Shown: one piece after another, positions 6,241 to 6,348 of the stretch
Position numbering within the stretch: position 1 is the first letter of the stretch
Layout of the letters: each line of letters starts with the position of its first letter
Assembly (NCBI GenBank): GCA_021839785.1
Contig: JAKCAB010000367.1
Location: 1-6,348 of the forward strand
Direction of reading: 5' to 3'
DNA length: 6,348 bases
DNA from: a bacterium
GTDB taxonomy: Bacteria; Verrucomicrobiota; Verrucomicrobiae; Limisphaerales; J093
The notes under the pieces: generated by a model
The model's input: the letters and a program-made list of their open reading frames with translations, nothing else
Told to the model about the DNA's origin: nothing
Database searches by the model: none
Program-made: the position numbers and the translations under genes

Positions 6241-6348
6241 TCACGCCGCGGCCAGCCAGTGTTTCACCCGTTCCCTACCCCTAAGATGCTCCCGGATCGG
6301 CCGCTGGCAAGCGCTGTCGCCGGCCTTGGCGAGGCCCGCGCGAACCGT
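6241..6348 (-). CDS. possible C-terminal end of an unidentified gene, cut by window edge
   Basis: Reading leftward from the right edge, one minus-strand frame is open for 35 codons and ends at TGA 6243-6241. It finishes with REHLRGRERVKHWLAAA, a charged amphipathic tail that would be reasonable for a soluble protein. No family is recognised. The other two minus-strand frames are also open for 70-80 bases in this GC-rich stretch, so length alone is weak evidence. If real, the gene would end 121 bases upstream of the protease start on the same strand, and the 6120-6240 gap would hold the protease leader, where I see only its ribosome binding site. Confidence 0.25.
   Translation of the reverse strand, partial: TVRAGLAKAGDSACQRPIREHLRGRERVKHWLAAA

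Overview
This is a high-GC window with five protein genes (one cut by the left edge), a decayed toxin-antitoxin remnant, and a possible gene tail at the right edge. The gene content suggests a Verrucomicrobiota-type bacterium (Limisphaerales/Pedosphaera-like). The reasons are an environmental-type GH78 alpha-L-rhamnosidase, a glycogen-type GH13 enzyme, and a small zinc-ribbon/one-helix protein of a style I associate with that phylum. This taxonomic placement is an inference from family resemblance, not proof.

Layout. The 3' part of a GH78 alpha-L-rhamnosidase gene runs rightward to 1928. It converges, with only 24 bases between the stop codons, on a leftward GH13 gene (1953 to about 3830). 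That gene has CBM48, TIM-barrel and C-terminal beta domains like a glycogen branching enzyme. Upstream of it, about 3831-4149 holds no intact gene. It does contain, on the minus strand, what reads as the C-terminal end of a DUF433-type antitoxin overlapping by GTGA the first codons of a DUF5615-type toxin, both broken. Two small minus-strand membrane-protein genes follow: a zinc-ribbon protein with a C-terminal helix (4150-4443) and a 67-residue protein with a very good ribosome binding site (4555-4758). After a 269-base spacer lies a complete minus-strand site-2-protease-family zinc metalloprotease with two CBS domains (5028-6119). The last 108 bases stay open on the minus strand to a stop at 6241 and may be the tail of another gene.

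How the genes relate. The two glycoside hydrolases act on different substrates: rhamnosides of plant or algal origin versus alpha-glucan storage polymer. They are convergent, so they do not form an operon. The three intact membrane-protein genes on the right lie on one strand but are separated by 111 and 269 bases, so co-transcription is possible but not shown. I see no CRISPR array, rRNA, tRNA or complete mobile element. No clearly new multi-gene system is present. The most notable signal is the relic toxin-antitoxin pair hidden in the apparent intergenic gap.
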